From: Planctomycetota bacterium
GTDB taxonomy: Bacteria; Planctomycetota; UBA11346
Direction: 5' to 3'
Length of the DNA: 64,000 nucleotides
Assembly (NCBI GenBank): GCA_014193115.1
Contig: BJHQ01000016.1
Span: 1 to 64,000 of the forward strand
The notes below the pieces were generated by a model that ran no database searches, was not told the origin of the DNA, and saw nothing but the letters and a program-made list of their open reading frames with translations. The translations under genes were made by a program, and so were the position numbers. This document shows, in pieces, positions 1 through 9,267 of this stretch (position 1 is the first letter of the stretch; the number at the start of each line of letters is the position of its first letter).

Positions 1-66
1 GGTGGCGTCGAAGCGACGGCGCACGCTGTCAGCCTTGGGTGAAGGGGTGGTGGTTGATCGTGCCAT
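1..66 (-). CDS. N-terminus of an unidentified protein (partial, runs off the window)
   Basis: An open frame of 22 codons reads from ATG at 66 to the left edge of the window. It is preceded on the minus strand by an AGAGGA motif about 7 nt before the ATG, a better ribosome-binding site than most genes here have. The visible N-terminus is basic and rich in Ser/Thr/Pro, as in many disordered N-terminal tails. No domain can be recognised from so short a piece, so this is a start-site call only. Confidence 0.45.
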   Translation of the reverse strand, partial: MARSTTTPSPKADSVRRRFDAT

Positions 67-189
67 GATGGCATCCTCTCAGAGCTTTCGCTCTTGTCAG
101 GGTGTCCACCAAACGGGGGGAAGTTCAGTGCCGCAATGATGAGGATAAGAGCGGCCTCGATAATCAGAGACCTTTTTCAACCGTCTAGG

Positions 190-555
190 TCAGGTTACTT
201 TGGACTGACGCAGGCGGGCCGACAGGATTTTGAGCATCTGCAGAGCAAAGTAGGGGTTCTGGCGCACGGTATTGAGGAACTGGACCTCGTCGATTTCCAC
301 CAAGGTGGTTTCCTCGACGGCCATCACCGTGGCGGAACGGGGCAGGTTTTCGAGCAGCGCCATTTCACCGAAGATCTCGTCTTCGCCCAGGTAGTCGACC
401 GGCTGGCCATCGATGGACACGGAAACCTTGCCGGTTTTGACCGCATACATCACCCTGCCGATGTCGCCGGCTGAGAAAACCGTGGACCCGGCCGGGTAGG
501 ATTTGAGGTTGGAGGAGTGCCGGAACAAGCCGACATGGTAGTGGTTGGTGCTCAT
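190..555 (-). CDS. Cyclic nucleotide-binding (CAP-ED) domain protein
   Basis: About 121 residues making one cyclic nucleotide-binding-like beta-roll. The segment reading KSYPAGSTVFSAGD followed by GEMALLENLPRSATV carries the family's phosphate-binding-cassette signature (GE-x-AL ... R-S/A-T). There is no DNA-binding helix-turn-helix, so this is a stand-alone sensor domain rather than a CRP-type regulator. The frame stays open to 702, but the extra N-terminal 49 residues resemble no domain; ATG at 555 leaves the usual short lead-in, so I chose it. The ligand (cAMP, cGMP or none) cannot be told from sequence. The adjacent gene to the left reads in the same direction but its function is not visible. 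Confidence 0.8.
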   Translation of the reverse strand: MSTNHYHVGLFRHSSNLKSYPAGSTVFSAGDIGRVMYAVKTGKVSVSIDGQPVDYLGEDEIFGEMALLENLPRSATVMAVEETTLVEIDEVQFLNTVRQNPYFALQMLKILSARLRQSKVT

Positions 556-1344
556 GGGGTGGGCACGATGAATCAGTCCATGAAGAATTGATGAATTATT
601 CCGGAGCAAAGTCTGGATTCCCACCGTACTGCTCGATTGCCTGATGCATTGCAAAGCGAAGAGAAGAAAAAGATCTGACATAGTCTTGAAAACATTGATC
701 ATCGCTCACTGAAAAAAATCATAGTTTTACATGCATTGACAACACTAACTCCACCTGTTTCTACGACAGCTGCATCTGCCAATCAGCTTATCGATGTTCT
801 CCGTGAAAAATCTGCGACCGGGCACAGAACGAAGTTCCTTCCGCTAGGGTCATCCCGGTCCAAGAACGCACCGGCGTGCCGATCCAAGCCATCGATGCCT
901 GGGTGGATGTGGAAGAAACTGTGGAGTACTGCGACCTCGCCAACGCCGCGATTCGGGGAATGGCAGCGCGATGTTCCAGCCCGGACCGCCAGAGCGTCAC
1001 GCGAACACCGCTCGGTAAATATTATGCATTTCCTACATTCCCGCTCCTTTTCGTCCGTATCCCCAATTCTTCAGTATATTTCCCAGCAAGATGTCCAATT
1101 GGATGCCATATCGAGCCGTTTCACTTTTTGTTCGTTCAGCGCTTGCATTTTGTGAGCAGGGCGCGCGGATCAGCCGCGGCCAGGCGATTGGCAGAAGCGC
1201 GATGCTTGCGAAGCGACCAGCATTGGTTAGTCTGGAGAAATGCGCCAGCATAGAGCCGGCGTCACGAGCCACCTGACCAGCAGGGGCCCGCAATCGAATC
1301 ACGAGTCGCCTACCACCACGCGCGACCACGCTCCAAGCCCGCCC
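556..1344. other. Gene-poor stretch upstream of the adhesin-like gene
   Basis: About 790 bases with lower GC than the coding regions. Several overlapping short frames exist on both strands but none has a recognisable domain, ribosome-binding site or codon-position bias. One plus-strand segment near 870-1010 looks slightly protein-like (GVPIQAIDAWVDVEE) and may be a decayed gene fragment. It presumably holds promoters for the two divergent genes, but no convincing -35/-10 pair stands out. Confidence 0.4.
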
Positions 1345-4300
1345 ATGCACCACCTACTCCGTCCCCTGACCACTTCCGTTTCAACCGTGCTCGCTATGCT
1401 GGCGTTCGGCGGTGTCCAGGCTGCCACCAGCCAGGACATCCCTTACCAGCACCTGCCCGTTCGGGTGTTTGCGGAACAGACAGTCGTCGATGGTGGCGGG
1501 TTCAACCAGACCACCCTCAATTGGGCCGCCCTGGCCAATAATGGCACCTTGGGCATCACGGGATACACCACGCCGCGTGTGGATACCGTCGTGATCTCTC
1601 GGGACGGCTGGCTGGCGGTGTCCATCGTTGATGATGCCGCCGCAAGCGTCCTGCACACTGTCCTGCGGCGAAATCCGGCCACCGGCACCTGGGTTGATCT
1701 CGGCATACCGACCGACGCCGAGGCCGTGGCCGCCTATGCTACAGATAAGGACGCCGGCCTCTCCATCTCACCGGGCGGGTGGGTGAACCTGACCTATTGG
1801 GGTGGAACACCGAATACGTCCCGGCTGTATGGTCCGGCTGCGAGCGCCTGGACCACCCCGCAGGCCGACGGAAATCCGCTGATCATCAATTCGTTTGATC
1901 AGAGCCAGGCCTCGCCCCTCGCGATCGGATGGTCGTGGACCGGCGACTTCGCCAGCCAATTGGAGGCGAACACTATCGTGGTGTCGACGTATACCTACGA
2001 CCCGGTCACGTTGACGGCCACCAGCCTAGCCACTTCGCTTCCCTATAATTCCACTACCTACCCACGAGGGGTGACTGGCGATTATATCCGCGGCAGTCAT
2101 GTCACCGGTAGTGTCATTGCTTCGGTGTCGCCCGGCTTCATTGCGCCCCCCTTCACCGGCACCATCGGCACGCCAGCGGATTTCAACGTGCCGACCTTCC
2201 CGACCCCGACTGCCGTCACCGGCGCCGACTGGTCGCAAATCGGTATCGCGGATGACAACAATTGGTATGTGCGAGCCATCAATGCTGATGGCGTGTTGTT
2301 TGATGTCCGCGACGCGACTCACAACTTCTCTGCGGCAGCGTACCGGGCCCATGGCTCGACCGCAGCCCCGACCCTGATCGTCCCGCCGTTCCCGATTAAC
2401 GACGTAAATTTCAGGGATGGAATTGACCTGGCAGACGGTGGATTTTTCGTGTACGCCAATCAGCGAGACGGCGCCGGAAACTACTTTTCCGGCTTCCAGG
2501 CCAAGTGGACGCCAGCCGGTGGGTTCGTGAACCTGGACCAAGGCAATGTCTTTACTAGTCAGCGGTCGCATTTGCCCGACGGAGGCGCCCTGGACGGAGC
2601 TTGGTTTACCAGTGGATTCCGCTATGTCTCCAATGGCACGCAAATCGACCAGAGCCCGACGGTGTGGATCCCGACGCCCCTGGTCTCGTTGGCACCCATC
2701 AGCGCCACAGCCACCGAAAACGGCAGCAACGCATCCATCCGCCTCAGTCGGACCGGGTCGTTGCTGTTCGCACTCAACGTCAAGTTCTCGCTCTCATCAA
2801 CCACGGATCTTGTTCCCGTGGGCCAGACCGCTTTGGGCGGTGGCCTCTACCGGGCGGTCATCCCGCGTGGCGCCACCACCGTCGACGTCGCGCTGGTAGC
2901 ATTGGACGACACCCTGGTTGAGGCCAATGAGACCGTGGTCGTGAGCCTTGAGGATGGCCTGGACAACAACGCGGCCAACAACAACCGCAGCAGCGGCCGG
3001 GATGCCTACGACCACGCCGCGATTTCCGGCAACATCACGGTCATCAGCGATGACATCGCCACCAACCCGCAGCCGGTGCTGTCGCGCAACGGAAGCGGCG
3101 CCACCAAAGATCCGCTCACCATCACCATCACCTTCAACGAAGCCGTGGTCAATGTCGCCAGCGGTGACCTGACCGCCTCGACCGGCGCCCTGGGCGCGAT
3201 CACCGGCAGCGGCACGACCTATACCGCGACTTGGACGCCACCGGCAGGCGGCGCCGGCACGGTCACCTTGTCGGTTGCGGCCGGCATCGCCAATGCCAGC
3301 GACGACAATGCATCCAGCCTGGCGGCGACCGATCTGGTCATCAGCTATGACACCCAGGCGCCAACCGTCTCCGCACCCGTCCTGGCTGGTGGTTCGGACA
3401 GCGGCACCCCAGGCGACGGCATCACCAACGACAACACGCCAACGGTGAACGGCACGGCCGAGGCGAACGCCACTGTGCGCATCTGGGACGGGCCGACCGC
3501 CGGGGTCGAATTGGGCTCGACCGTCGCCGACCCATCAGGCAACTGGACGATCACTTCGGCGATTCTTGCGGATGGCGGCAACGGCCTCTACGCCGAGGCC
3601 ACCGATGCCCTTGGCAACGTGTCTGCGCGGGTCGGGCCCCTCGGTCTGCAGATCGACACCCAGGCACCAAACCTGACCCTGTCGATCGTGCCGACCACCC
3701 CGACTAGCCAGGTCGCTTCGAACTGGGGCGGATCGGTCGATGCCGGCTCCACCGTGTCGGTCAGCCGTCAGAATCTCGCGACGACAACGACAACGGCCAA
3801 CGTCACAGACACGACCTGGTCAGCGACGGTGACCCTCGGCACCGGCACCAACCAAGTCACCGTCACAGCGATCGACGACGCCGGAAACCAGACAGTCTCC
3901 AGCACGTACGCCATCTTCCTCAATGACGGATCCCCGGCGGTGACCTTCGTCGAACGCTTCTATACGCTCGTCCTGCAACGCACCGCCGATGCCGGCGGGC
4001 TTGCCTATTGGGTGGACAGCCTGCGCGCCGGGACCCTGGATGGCGCCAGCCTGGCGCGTGGCTTCGTGCTGTCACCGGAATTCATCGCGCGCAACCTGGA
4101 TGACGCCCAGTTCGTCGAGATCATGTACCAGGCATTCTTCGATCGGGCGAGTGACGCGGGCGGCCTGACCTATTGGACCGGGCAGCTGGTCGCCGGCGTC
4201 CTGCGCGAGGACGTCTTGTGGGGTTTCATCGGATCAACCGAGTTCAGCACCCTGTCGACGAATGCCGGCATCACCGCCATCTCGCCGGCCAATCAGCAGT

Positions 4301-4668
4301 TGCGCAATGTCCGCAGCTTTGTCCGCCGGTTCTACCAGCAATGCCTGCAGCGCGAAGGCGATGCTGGCGGGATCGCCTATTGGACGCAGTCCCTGATCGA
4401 CGGCAGCCTCACCGGGGCCTCCTTGGCCCGGAATTTCTTCCTCAGCAGCGAATTCATCGCGCGCGGGCTCAGCGATTCCGCTTATGTCGACATCCTCTAC
4501 TCGACCTTTTTCAGTCGTGCGGCGGACGATGGCGGCAGGACCTATTGGCTGAACCAGATCGCCGGCGGGTCAACGCGGTCTGAAGTACTCGACAGCTTTA
4601 TCTACAGCCAGGAATTCAGTGACCTCTGCACTGCCTATGGTATCAATCCCTTTGGAGCTTCCGGCTAA
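1345..4668 (+). CDS. Large secreted multidomain protein: Calx-beta, Ig-like domains and C-terminal DUF4214 repeats
   Basis: About 1107 residues. The ATG at 1345 gives a clean Sec signal peptide (MHHLLRPLTTSVSTVLAMLAFGGVQAA), whereas the upstream in-frame ATG at 1240 would put 35 unlikely residues before it. Residues about 30-440 are an unrecognised beta-rich region. Next come a Calx-beta domain (about 450-570), a bacterial Ig-like domain (about 575-670) and a second Ig/Big-type domain with the typical SDSGTPGDGITNDNTPT linker (about 670-775). From residue 868 there are four DUF4214-like units, recognisable by recurring 'D-A/D-GG-x-x-YW' and 'S-x-EF' motifs. Such proteins are cell-surface or exported adhesin-like products. 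No sorting tag or membrane anchor is seen at the C-terminus. The calcium-binding role of Calx-beta is family knowledge. Confidence 0.85.
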   Translation: MHHLLRPLTTSVSTVLAMLAFGGVQAATSQDIPYQHLPVRVFAEQTVVDGGGFNQTTLNWAALANNGTLGITGYTTPRVDTVVISRDGWLAVSIVDDAAASVLHTVLRRNPATGTWVDLGIPTDAEAVAAYATDKDAGLSISPGGWVNLTYWGGTPNTSRLYGPAASAWTTPQADGNPLIINSFDQSQASPLAIGWSWTGDFASQLEANTIVVSTYTYDPVTLTATSLATSLPYNSTTYPRGVTGDYIRGSHVTGSVIASVSPGFIAPPFTGTIGTPADFNVPTFPTPTAVTGADWSQIGIADDNNWYVRAINADGVLFDVRDATHNFSAAAYRAHGSTAAPTLIVPPFPINDVNFRDGIDLADGGFFVYANQRDGAGNYFSGFQAKWTPAGGFVNLDQGNVFTSQRSHLPDGGALDGAWFTSGFRYVSNGTQIDQSPTVWIPTPLVSLAPISATATENGSNASIRLSRTGSLLFALNVKFSLSSTTDLVPVGQTALGGGLYRAVIPRGATTVDVALVALDDTLVEANETVVVSLEDGLDNNAANNNRSSGRDAYDHAAISGNITVISDDIATNPQPVLSRNGSGATKDPLTITITFNEAVVNVASGDLTASTGALGAITGSGTTYTATWTPPAGGAGTVTLSVAAGIANASDDNASSLAATDLVISYDTQAPTVSAPVLAGGSDSGTPGDGITNDNTPTVNGTAEANATVRIWDGPTAGVELGSTVADPSGNWTITSAILADGGNGLYAEATDALGNVSARVGPLGLQIDTQAPNLTLSIVPTTPTSQVASNWGGSVDAGSTVSVSRQNLATTTTTANVTDTTWSATVTLGTGTNQVTVTAIDDAGNQTVSSTYAIFLNDGSPAVTFVERFYTLVLQRTADAGGLAYWVDSLRAGTLDGASLARGFVLSPEFIARNLDDAQFVEIMYQAFFDRASDAGGLTYWTGQLVAGVLREDVLWGFIGSTEFSTLSTNAGITAISPANQQLRNVRSFVRRFYQQCLQREGDAGGIAYWTQSLIDGSLTGASLARNFFLSSEFIARGLSDSAYVDILYSTFFSRAADDGGRTYWLNQIAGGSTRSEVLDSFIYSQEFSDLCTAYGINPFGASG

Positions 4669-4809
4669 GCCGCCAGCCTGAACCCATTGGGATTCTGTTG
4701 GCACGTAAACTGAGGTATTTCATTGACCTTTTGCCGTCGGTGAAGAACTCCCGGTCCTCACTTGTAGAGACAAATGGAATTGCTGTTCGGTGCGTCGGTG
4801 AGATGACTA

Positions 4810-4856
4810 CGGCAACCTTCCGCGACTGCTCCACCTAGGCGCGCGGGAGGTTGCCG
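4810..4856. repeat. Imperfect 15-bp inverted repeat (possible transcript-end hairpin)
   Basis: CGGCAACCTTCCGCG at 4810-4824 and CGCGGGAGGTTGCCG at 4842-4856 pair with one mismatch around a 17-nt loop. The structure lies between the ends of two convergent genes and could stop transcription from either side. There is no T-tract on either strand, so it is not a classical intrinsic terminator. Confidence 0.45.
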
Positions 4857-4943
4857 GCTCCGAGGTGGAGTTTCTGAAAATTATGCGTTTTATGTCTTCA
4901 CTGGTAACGAGCATCAAGCAAAATAGGGCGCGAGAAATGGTAT

Positions 4944-5798
4944 CTACTCCGTTTCCGGCTGCGCCGACCCAGGTCGGGCGATGATGCGCATGGTGAAAGT
5001 GCCATTGTCCTCCTCCTCCGGCTCGGAGGTGAATACCGACACCGCCCAGGCCGGTTGCTGCCAAATCAGGCGTGCCACGGGGTAGACGGTTCCCGCTGAG
5101 GTGACATCTCCGGCGCTGATGGCGGTGGCGCCAACCGCCCCGCCGGCAACGCAGACGCCACCGGCCACGCTACCACCAACTACTCCGAGCGAGCCGACCA
5201 CGGTGCGCCCGAGGGGCTTGAGGACGAAGCCCCAGGTCGCCTTCCAGGCACAATAGGCGGGCCATCCGAACGTCTTGCGCCGCCAGGAACGAGAGATGTC
5301 GGCATCAGCGGATTTCCAGTCATCGGCGACGCCATCCATAAGGAATGTGCCACCGATGTCCTTCCAGGACGAGCTCAGGATTTTCTGGGCGATGCCGTCC
5401 TTGGGCACGGCGTAGGTGTAATAGTTGCCGCAGCGCACCCAGCTCCGCCCGGCCACTTGCAGCGACGGCCAGATTCCCGGAAGAAATCCGATGTCCCAGC
5501 GGTTGCCCTCGCTGTCGGTGAGCCGACCTTCCCACCAGAGATCCCAGCGCTGGTCACCATTGCTGATGACCATGGGACGGTGTGGAAGACCTTCCGTTCT
5601 GGTTCTGACGGACAGCGCCGTCTGCCCGTCCGTTGTTGCTGCCGGCTCGGCTCCGGCCTCTCCGGCGGCGACCAGCGCGGGTAGCAGGCCGAAAGCGACG
5701 ATGCGGATACGGCTGAAGTGGATCCCTGCGCGTGTGGGGCTGAGCGCCGTGGGTTTTGTTTGGGGCATGGCGGACGTCGGCATGGTTTCATCATTCAT
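4944..5798 (-). CDS. Secreted or membrane-anchored protein of unknown function
   Basis: 284 residues. After a polar N-terminus comes a hydrophobic stretch with an Ala-rich cleavage-like site (GLLPALVAAGEAGAEPA, about residues 37-52), suggesting export. The middle is rich in Trp and aromatic residues (WDLWWEG, WPSLQV, NYYTYAV). Residues about 195-232 are a Gly/Ala/Val-rich hydrophobic segment that could span a membrane or form a surface hairpin. I recognise no family. ATG at 5783 is an equally possible start. An AT-rich promoter-like sequence ends only a few bases before the first ATG, so the transcript may be almost leaderless. It converges with the adhesin-like gene. Confidence 0.6.
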   Translation of the reverse strand: MNDETMPTSAMPQTKPTALSPTRAGIHFSRIRIVAFGLLPALVAAGEAGAEPAATTDGQTALSVRTRTEGLPHRPMVISNGDQRWDLWWEGRLTDSEGNRWDIGFLPGIWPSLQVAGRSWVRCGNYYTYAVPKDGIAQKILSSSWKDIGGTFLMDGVADDWKSADADISRSWRRKTFGWPAYCAWKATWGFVLKPLGRTVVGSLGVVGGSVAGGVCVAGGAVGATAISAGDVTSAGTVYPVARLIWQQPAWAVSVFTSEPEEEDNGTFTMRIIARPGSAQPETE

Positions 5799-5805
5799 AA
5801 GTTAT

Positions 5806-5833
5806 CGTTTACTAATATTTAATTCTTCGTCAA
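5806..5833 (-). promoter_or_regulatory. Possible sigma-70-type promoter for the secreted unknown
   Basis: On the minus strand TTGACG (5833-5828) and TAAACG (5811-5806) are separated by 16 bases in an AT-rich island inside otherwise GC-rich DNA. The -10 element ends 7 bases before the start codon at 5798. Weak evidence by eye only. Confidence 0.3.
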
Positions 5834-6327
5834 GCCCCAAGTCCTGATCGCCAAACAGATCGGCGTATAGAGCAACAACGCCGAAAACCGGTGTAGAAGT
5901 GGCGACCATGGAACATCGTCGGATCGGCGCTGGATTGCCCGGTCTGCCGAGGGTGGCGACCCTAACTTCGGATGATTATCTCACGGTGGTGGGTGGATAT
6001 GGCCGGATCGTTCGAACCGGAAAGGAGGGCGCTCTTCCTTCGGAACTTAGTCCAATCCTGACGCCTCGACTCGTGGTCTACGATTGGATTGATTCTGCCG
6101 ACGGTTCCCGGATCGGCAGTGGAGGCGAAGCAGGCCGGCCACACCAAACTCGGGCATGCATGATGGCCATCGCTGATTGTGACCTTCGAGGCCGGCCGGC
6201 TCAGCGATTTATCGGGCGGTTGCGTAGGCTGGTCTTAGATTTCAGCATGGAAGATCGGCCTTGCCGGAGGTCTGCGCAGGGCTAGCACATGACCCGCGGC
6301 CAACCTGCCGCGATCCAGGAGCCACCG
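5834..6327. other. Non-coding stretch upstream of speD
   Basis: About 490 bases. Short open frames on both strands (for example 5899-6285) lack recognisable domains and ribosome-binding sites. It must contain the speD promoter, but I cannot place it. Confidence 0.4.
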
Positions 6328-7164
6328 GTGACCGCGAATCGCTTCCGCAAGCTCAAGCTCGACGGGTTCAATAACCTGACGAAATCCTTGAGTTTCAACC
6401 TCTATGACGTGTGCTATGCGCGCAGCGCCCAGGAGCGCCGCGACTACCTGGCCTACATCGACGAGGAATACAACGCTGAACGCCTGACCCAGATCCTGAC
6501 CGAGGTCACTCGGATCATCGGCGCCAACATCCTGAACATCGCCCGGCAGGATTACGATCCCCAGGGCGCTTCGGTGACCATCCTGATCAGCGAGCACCCC
6601 CTCGACCACGAGCCCGAGAATCCGGAAAAGCCGGGACCGCTGCCCAAGAAAGAAGGCAAAGAAGGCAAGGACGCCAACGTCGTCGCCCATCTCGACAAGA
6701 GCCACATCACCGTCCACACCTATCCTGAAGCCCATCCGTACAACGGCATCGCGACCTTCCGCGCCGACATCGACGTGTCGACCTGCGGCAAGATCTCGCC
6801 GCTGCGGGCCTTGAATTACCTGATCCACCAGCTCGACGCCGACGTGCTGTCCCTCGACTACCGGGTGCGCGGCTTCACCCGCGACATCGAAGGGGTCAAG
6901 CATTACATCGACCACTCGATCACCTCGATCCAGAACTTCATCACCCGCGACATCCTCCACGACTACCACGCGGTGGATGTGAACAACTACCAGGAAAGCA
7001 TCTTCCACACCAAGATGTCGCGCAAGGAACTGGACCTCGACCACTACATGTTCCACGCCGGTGCGAAAGAACGCACTCCGAGCAAGCACGAGGGAGATCG
7101 GATCAAGAAGCGGATCTATCAGGAAATCCAAGAGATTTTCTACAGCAGAAACCTGGATGGCTGA
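6328..7164 (+). CDS. speD: S-adenosylmethionine decarboxylase proenzyme (E. coli type)
   Basis: This pyruvoyl enzyme makes decarboxylated SAM, the aminopropyl donor for spermidine synthesis. The GTG at 6328 has AGGAG six bases upstream and gives an N-terminus matching E. coli SpeD ([14 protein letters not shown]). The in-frame ATG at 6289 would add 13 residues without a ribosome site. With the GTG start, the autocleavage serine lies in [14 protein letters not shown] (Ser125, with His130), and the proton-donor Cys153 is in [13 protein letters not shown]. The whole 278-residue chain is collinear with the class of about 264 residues; the main difference is a short Lys/Glu/Gly-rich insertion just before the cleavage site (KKEGKEGKD). 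No spermidine synthase gene is adjacent. The DUF1080 gene starts inside the last codons. Confidence 0.95.
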   Translation: MTANRFRKLKLDGFNNLTKSLSFNLYDVCYARSAQERRDYLAYIDEEYNAERLTQILTEVTRIIGANILNIARQDYDPQGASVTILISEHPLDHEPENPEKPGPLPKKEGKEGKDANVVAHLDKSHITVHTYPEAHPYNGIATFRADIDVSTCGKISPLRALNYLIHQLDADVLSLDYRVRGFTRDIEGVKHYIDHSITSIQNFITRDILHDYHAVDVNNYQESIFHTKMSRKELDLDHYMFHAGAKERTPSKHEGDRIKKRIYQEIQEIFYSRNLDG

Positions 7165-7786
7165 TCGTCGGGGACGACTGCCCAGGCGGGCTGCTGTCGG
7201 CAGCACCGCCTGGGTTTGGCTCTGCGTTGCGCTGTCCCTTGCCGGTTGTGCGCGACAGCCGGATCCGTCTGGCGGTTGGATCACGCTGCTCGATGGATCC
7301 GACCTTGACGGTTGGAGCATCGTCGGAGATGCCAATTGGCGGGCAGTCGATGGCAGTGTGCAGGCGGACCACGGTGTCGGATTCCTGGTGTCCAGGCGGT
7401 CCTACGGCGATGTGCTGGTGCGGGTCGAGGTCTTCGTCGAGCCGACTGTCAACAGCGGGATATTCATTCGCTGCGTTGATGGATCCCAGCTGGCGACACT
7501 GACTCCTGAACGCTGCTACGAAATCAACCTCTTCGACACCAGGCCGGATCCGACCTATGGCACCGGATCCATCGTTCTGCGCTCACCCGTGTCGCCGATG
7601 CCGAAGGCTGCTGGACGCTGGAGCACCTTCGAGATCAGCGCAAAAGGTCCGCGGATCACGGTCAACCTGAATGGCGAGCAGACCGCCGAGCTCACCGATG
7701 GAACCTTTCGCCAAGGGCCGATCGCCCTGCAATACCAAGGCAGCGGCGTGGCCAGATTCCGCCGGGTGCTGATCAAGCCGCTCTGA
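7157..7786 (+). CDS. DUF1080 (3-keto-disaccharide hydrolase-like) lipoprotein
   Basis: 209 residues starting at ATG 7157, which overlaps the end of speD by 8 bases and suggests translational coupling. The N-terminus is basic, then hydrophobic, and ends in the lipobox LAGC, so it is a predicted lipoprotein. The rest is one DUF1080 beta-sandwich domain with the hallmark opening [15 protein letters not shown] and the later NSGIFIRC and [19 protein letters not shown] segments. The family is abundant in Planctomycetota and Verrucomicrobia and several members hydrolyse 3-keto-glycosides (family knowledge). Here the substrate is unknown and the link to polyamine synthesis is probably only positional. 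Confidence 0.85.
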   Translation: MADRRGRLPRRAAVGSTAWVWLCVALSLAGCARQPDPSGGWITLLDGSDLDGWSIVGDANWRAVDGSVQADHGVGFLVSRRSYGDVLVRVEVFVEPTVNSGIFIRCVDGSQLATLTPERCYEINLFDTRPDPTYGTGSIVLRSPVSPMPKAAGRWSTFEISAKGPRITVNLNGEQTAELTDGTFRQGPIALQYQGSGVARFRRVLIKPL

Positions 7787-7960
7787 TAGCGGTGACCTTC
7801 ACCCTGGACTCCGCCGCTGGGGAACCGCTCAAGCACCAGAGCGCCACATGGTGTCAGGCAGGAGAACGATCTGTGCGCACACAGTTCGTCCCGCCAGCGT
7901 TTTTCTCGGGTAGTTTCGTGAGAGTCTCGGCGGTTCATCAGCTGGCGTGAGGCTCGACCA

Positions 7961-9166
7961 TCACACTCGTTCCGCCAATTCCACCAGCGCAGCAAGAAGC
8001 ACCTCGCCATCGCCGGGGCTGCGGCCCATGGCACGGGCGGCGTCGATCTCGTATCCGCCACCAGGGAAGGAATCCGCGTCAGGCCAATAGCCGGTCCAGC
8101 CGTCGGTGTTGGTGCTGATCAGCAAAGGGCCAGGAATCTGCCGGCGCAAATCAGCGCCAAGCTTCGCGAAAAGTTCCACCGGCGCTGAGACCAGACGGGC
8201 TGGTCCGATGCGCAGGGCCGCCAGATCCAGCTCATGACCGCCAAGCGTCAGGGTTTTCCGGGCGAATCCGAGACGTTGATCGGCTGCAGTCACGGCGGCT
8301 CCGGCCAACGTCGCTACCAGTCCGCCGGCGGCGGTGCCGATGATCGACAAGGCCCGCGGATCGGCCTGGGTGGCGATCCACGGATGGGTGTCGCCGCACG
8401 GTCCGAGGGTGAACAGCGAGTCGGCTCCGGTCAGCCCGCCGATCACCTGGGCGGCGGCGCCGGGCCAGTCGGCGCTGACCACCCGGCTGGTCCGGCCGAG
8501 CACCACCGGATGGGCGCCAAGATTCCACAGCGCCACCGGCCGGGTGAGTCCATCACTGGCGAACCAGAGCAGCGACAGGATCGGATCGACGGAAGGATTC
8601 GGGGAAAGCAGCGGCCATTCCTGAGGATTCCAGCACAGGCCGACGTGTTCCTTGCCGGCGCTGTCGGTGGTGACCACCCGTCGGCCATAAGCGATGCCGC
8701 ACGGCGCGGAGCGCGCCGCCACCCGTACCGGCACGGTCAGGGCCGCGGCCCGGGCGGCGGTGGCGACCACGACCGATTCCACCCGGGACCGGTACGCAGC
8801 GTGTGCATCATCGCCGGGCCGGGCGTTGGGCAGCACCGTCGCGACCTGGGCGGTGAACTCCGGTTCCGCCGGGTCCGGGCCGGAATGGGTGTGCGAGCAG
8901 CTGATCAGTACGGCCTCGGCCGGGCAGCCACATGATTGCGCTACCGCCGCACGCAGCCGCCGCGCCCAGGCCACCGAAATGATGCACAGATCGAGGGCCA
9001 CCAGCACCACCGTGGTCGGGCCGTCGCGCAGGCACACCGAGCGGCAGAGCAGCGGATCGTTGACTCCTGCGTTGCCGGTCGGCTGATCGCTCTGCCGCCA
9101 ATCGTAGCCGAGCAAGGACAGCTCCGGCCCGGGGGTCAGGTCAGCGGAAGCGAAACCGAGGCGCAT
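7961..9166 (-). CDS. Neutral/alkaline ceramidase-like protein (N-terminal domain only)
   Basis: 401 residues matching the N-terminal catalytic half of the neutral ceramidase family. It opens with LGFASADLTPGPE and has the zinc-ligand motif ISCSHTHSGPD at about residues 88-98. The position of the family's GDVSPN nucleophile segment appears to be GPCGDTHPW, so the classical serine is not obvious. There is no signal peptide and no C-terminal Ig-like domain, unlike secreted ceramidases; short forms like this are common in Planctomycetota and their substrates are uncharacterised. The gene is divergent from the AAA+ cassette with a 101-bp gap, so they may share a control region. Confidence 0.8.
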   Translation of the reverse strand: MRLGFASADLTPGPELSLLGYDWRQSDQPTGNAGVNDPLLCRSVCLRDGPTTVVLVALDLCIISVAWARRLRAAVAQSCGCPAEAVLISCSHTHSGPDPAEPEFTAQVATVLPNARPGDDAHAAYRSRVESVVVATAARAAALTVPVRVAARSAPCGIAYGRRVVTTDSAGKEHVGLCWNPQEWPLLSPNPSVDPILSLLWFASDGLTRPVALWNLGAHPVVLGRTSRVVSADWPGAAAQVIGGLTGADSLFTLGPCGDTHPWIATQADPRALSIIGTAAGGLVATLAGAAVTAADQRLGFARKTLTLGGHELDLAALRIGPARLVSAPVELFAKLGADLRRQIPGPLLISTNTDGWTGYWPDADSFPGGGYEIDAARAMGRSPGDGEVLLAALVELAERV

Positions 9167-9267
9167 GTCCGGAGCCTGACCGGAAACCCGCCCTGGGAAG
9201 CCGCCCGGTCCAGGCGCAACGCCAGGCTCCCGGTTGTACCGGTGGCGAGAGGCTACTCATATCGGCC

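Noticed and set aside
870-1010. Protein-like segment (GVPIQAIDAWVDVEE) upstream of the adhesin gene
   Set aside because: Too short, no start or ribosome site, and flanked by stops; could be a decayed gene but cannot be supported.
5899-6285. 128-codon frame upstream of speD
   Set aside because: No domain, no ribosome site and atypical composition; opposite-strand frames are equally long.
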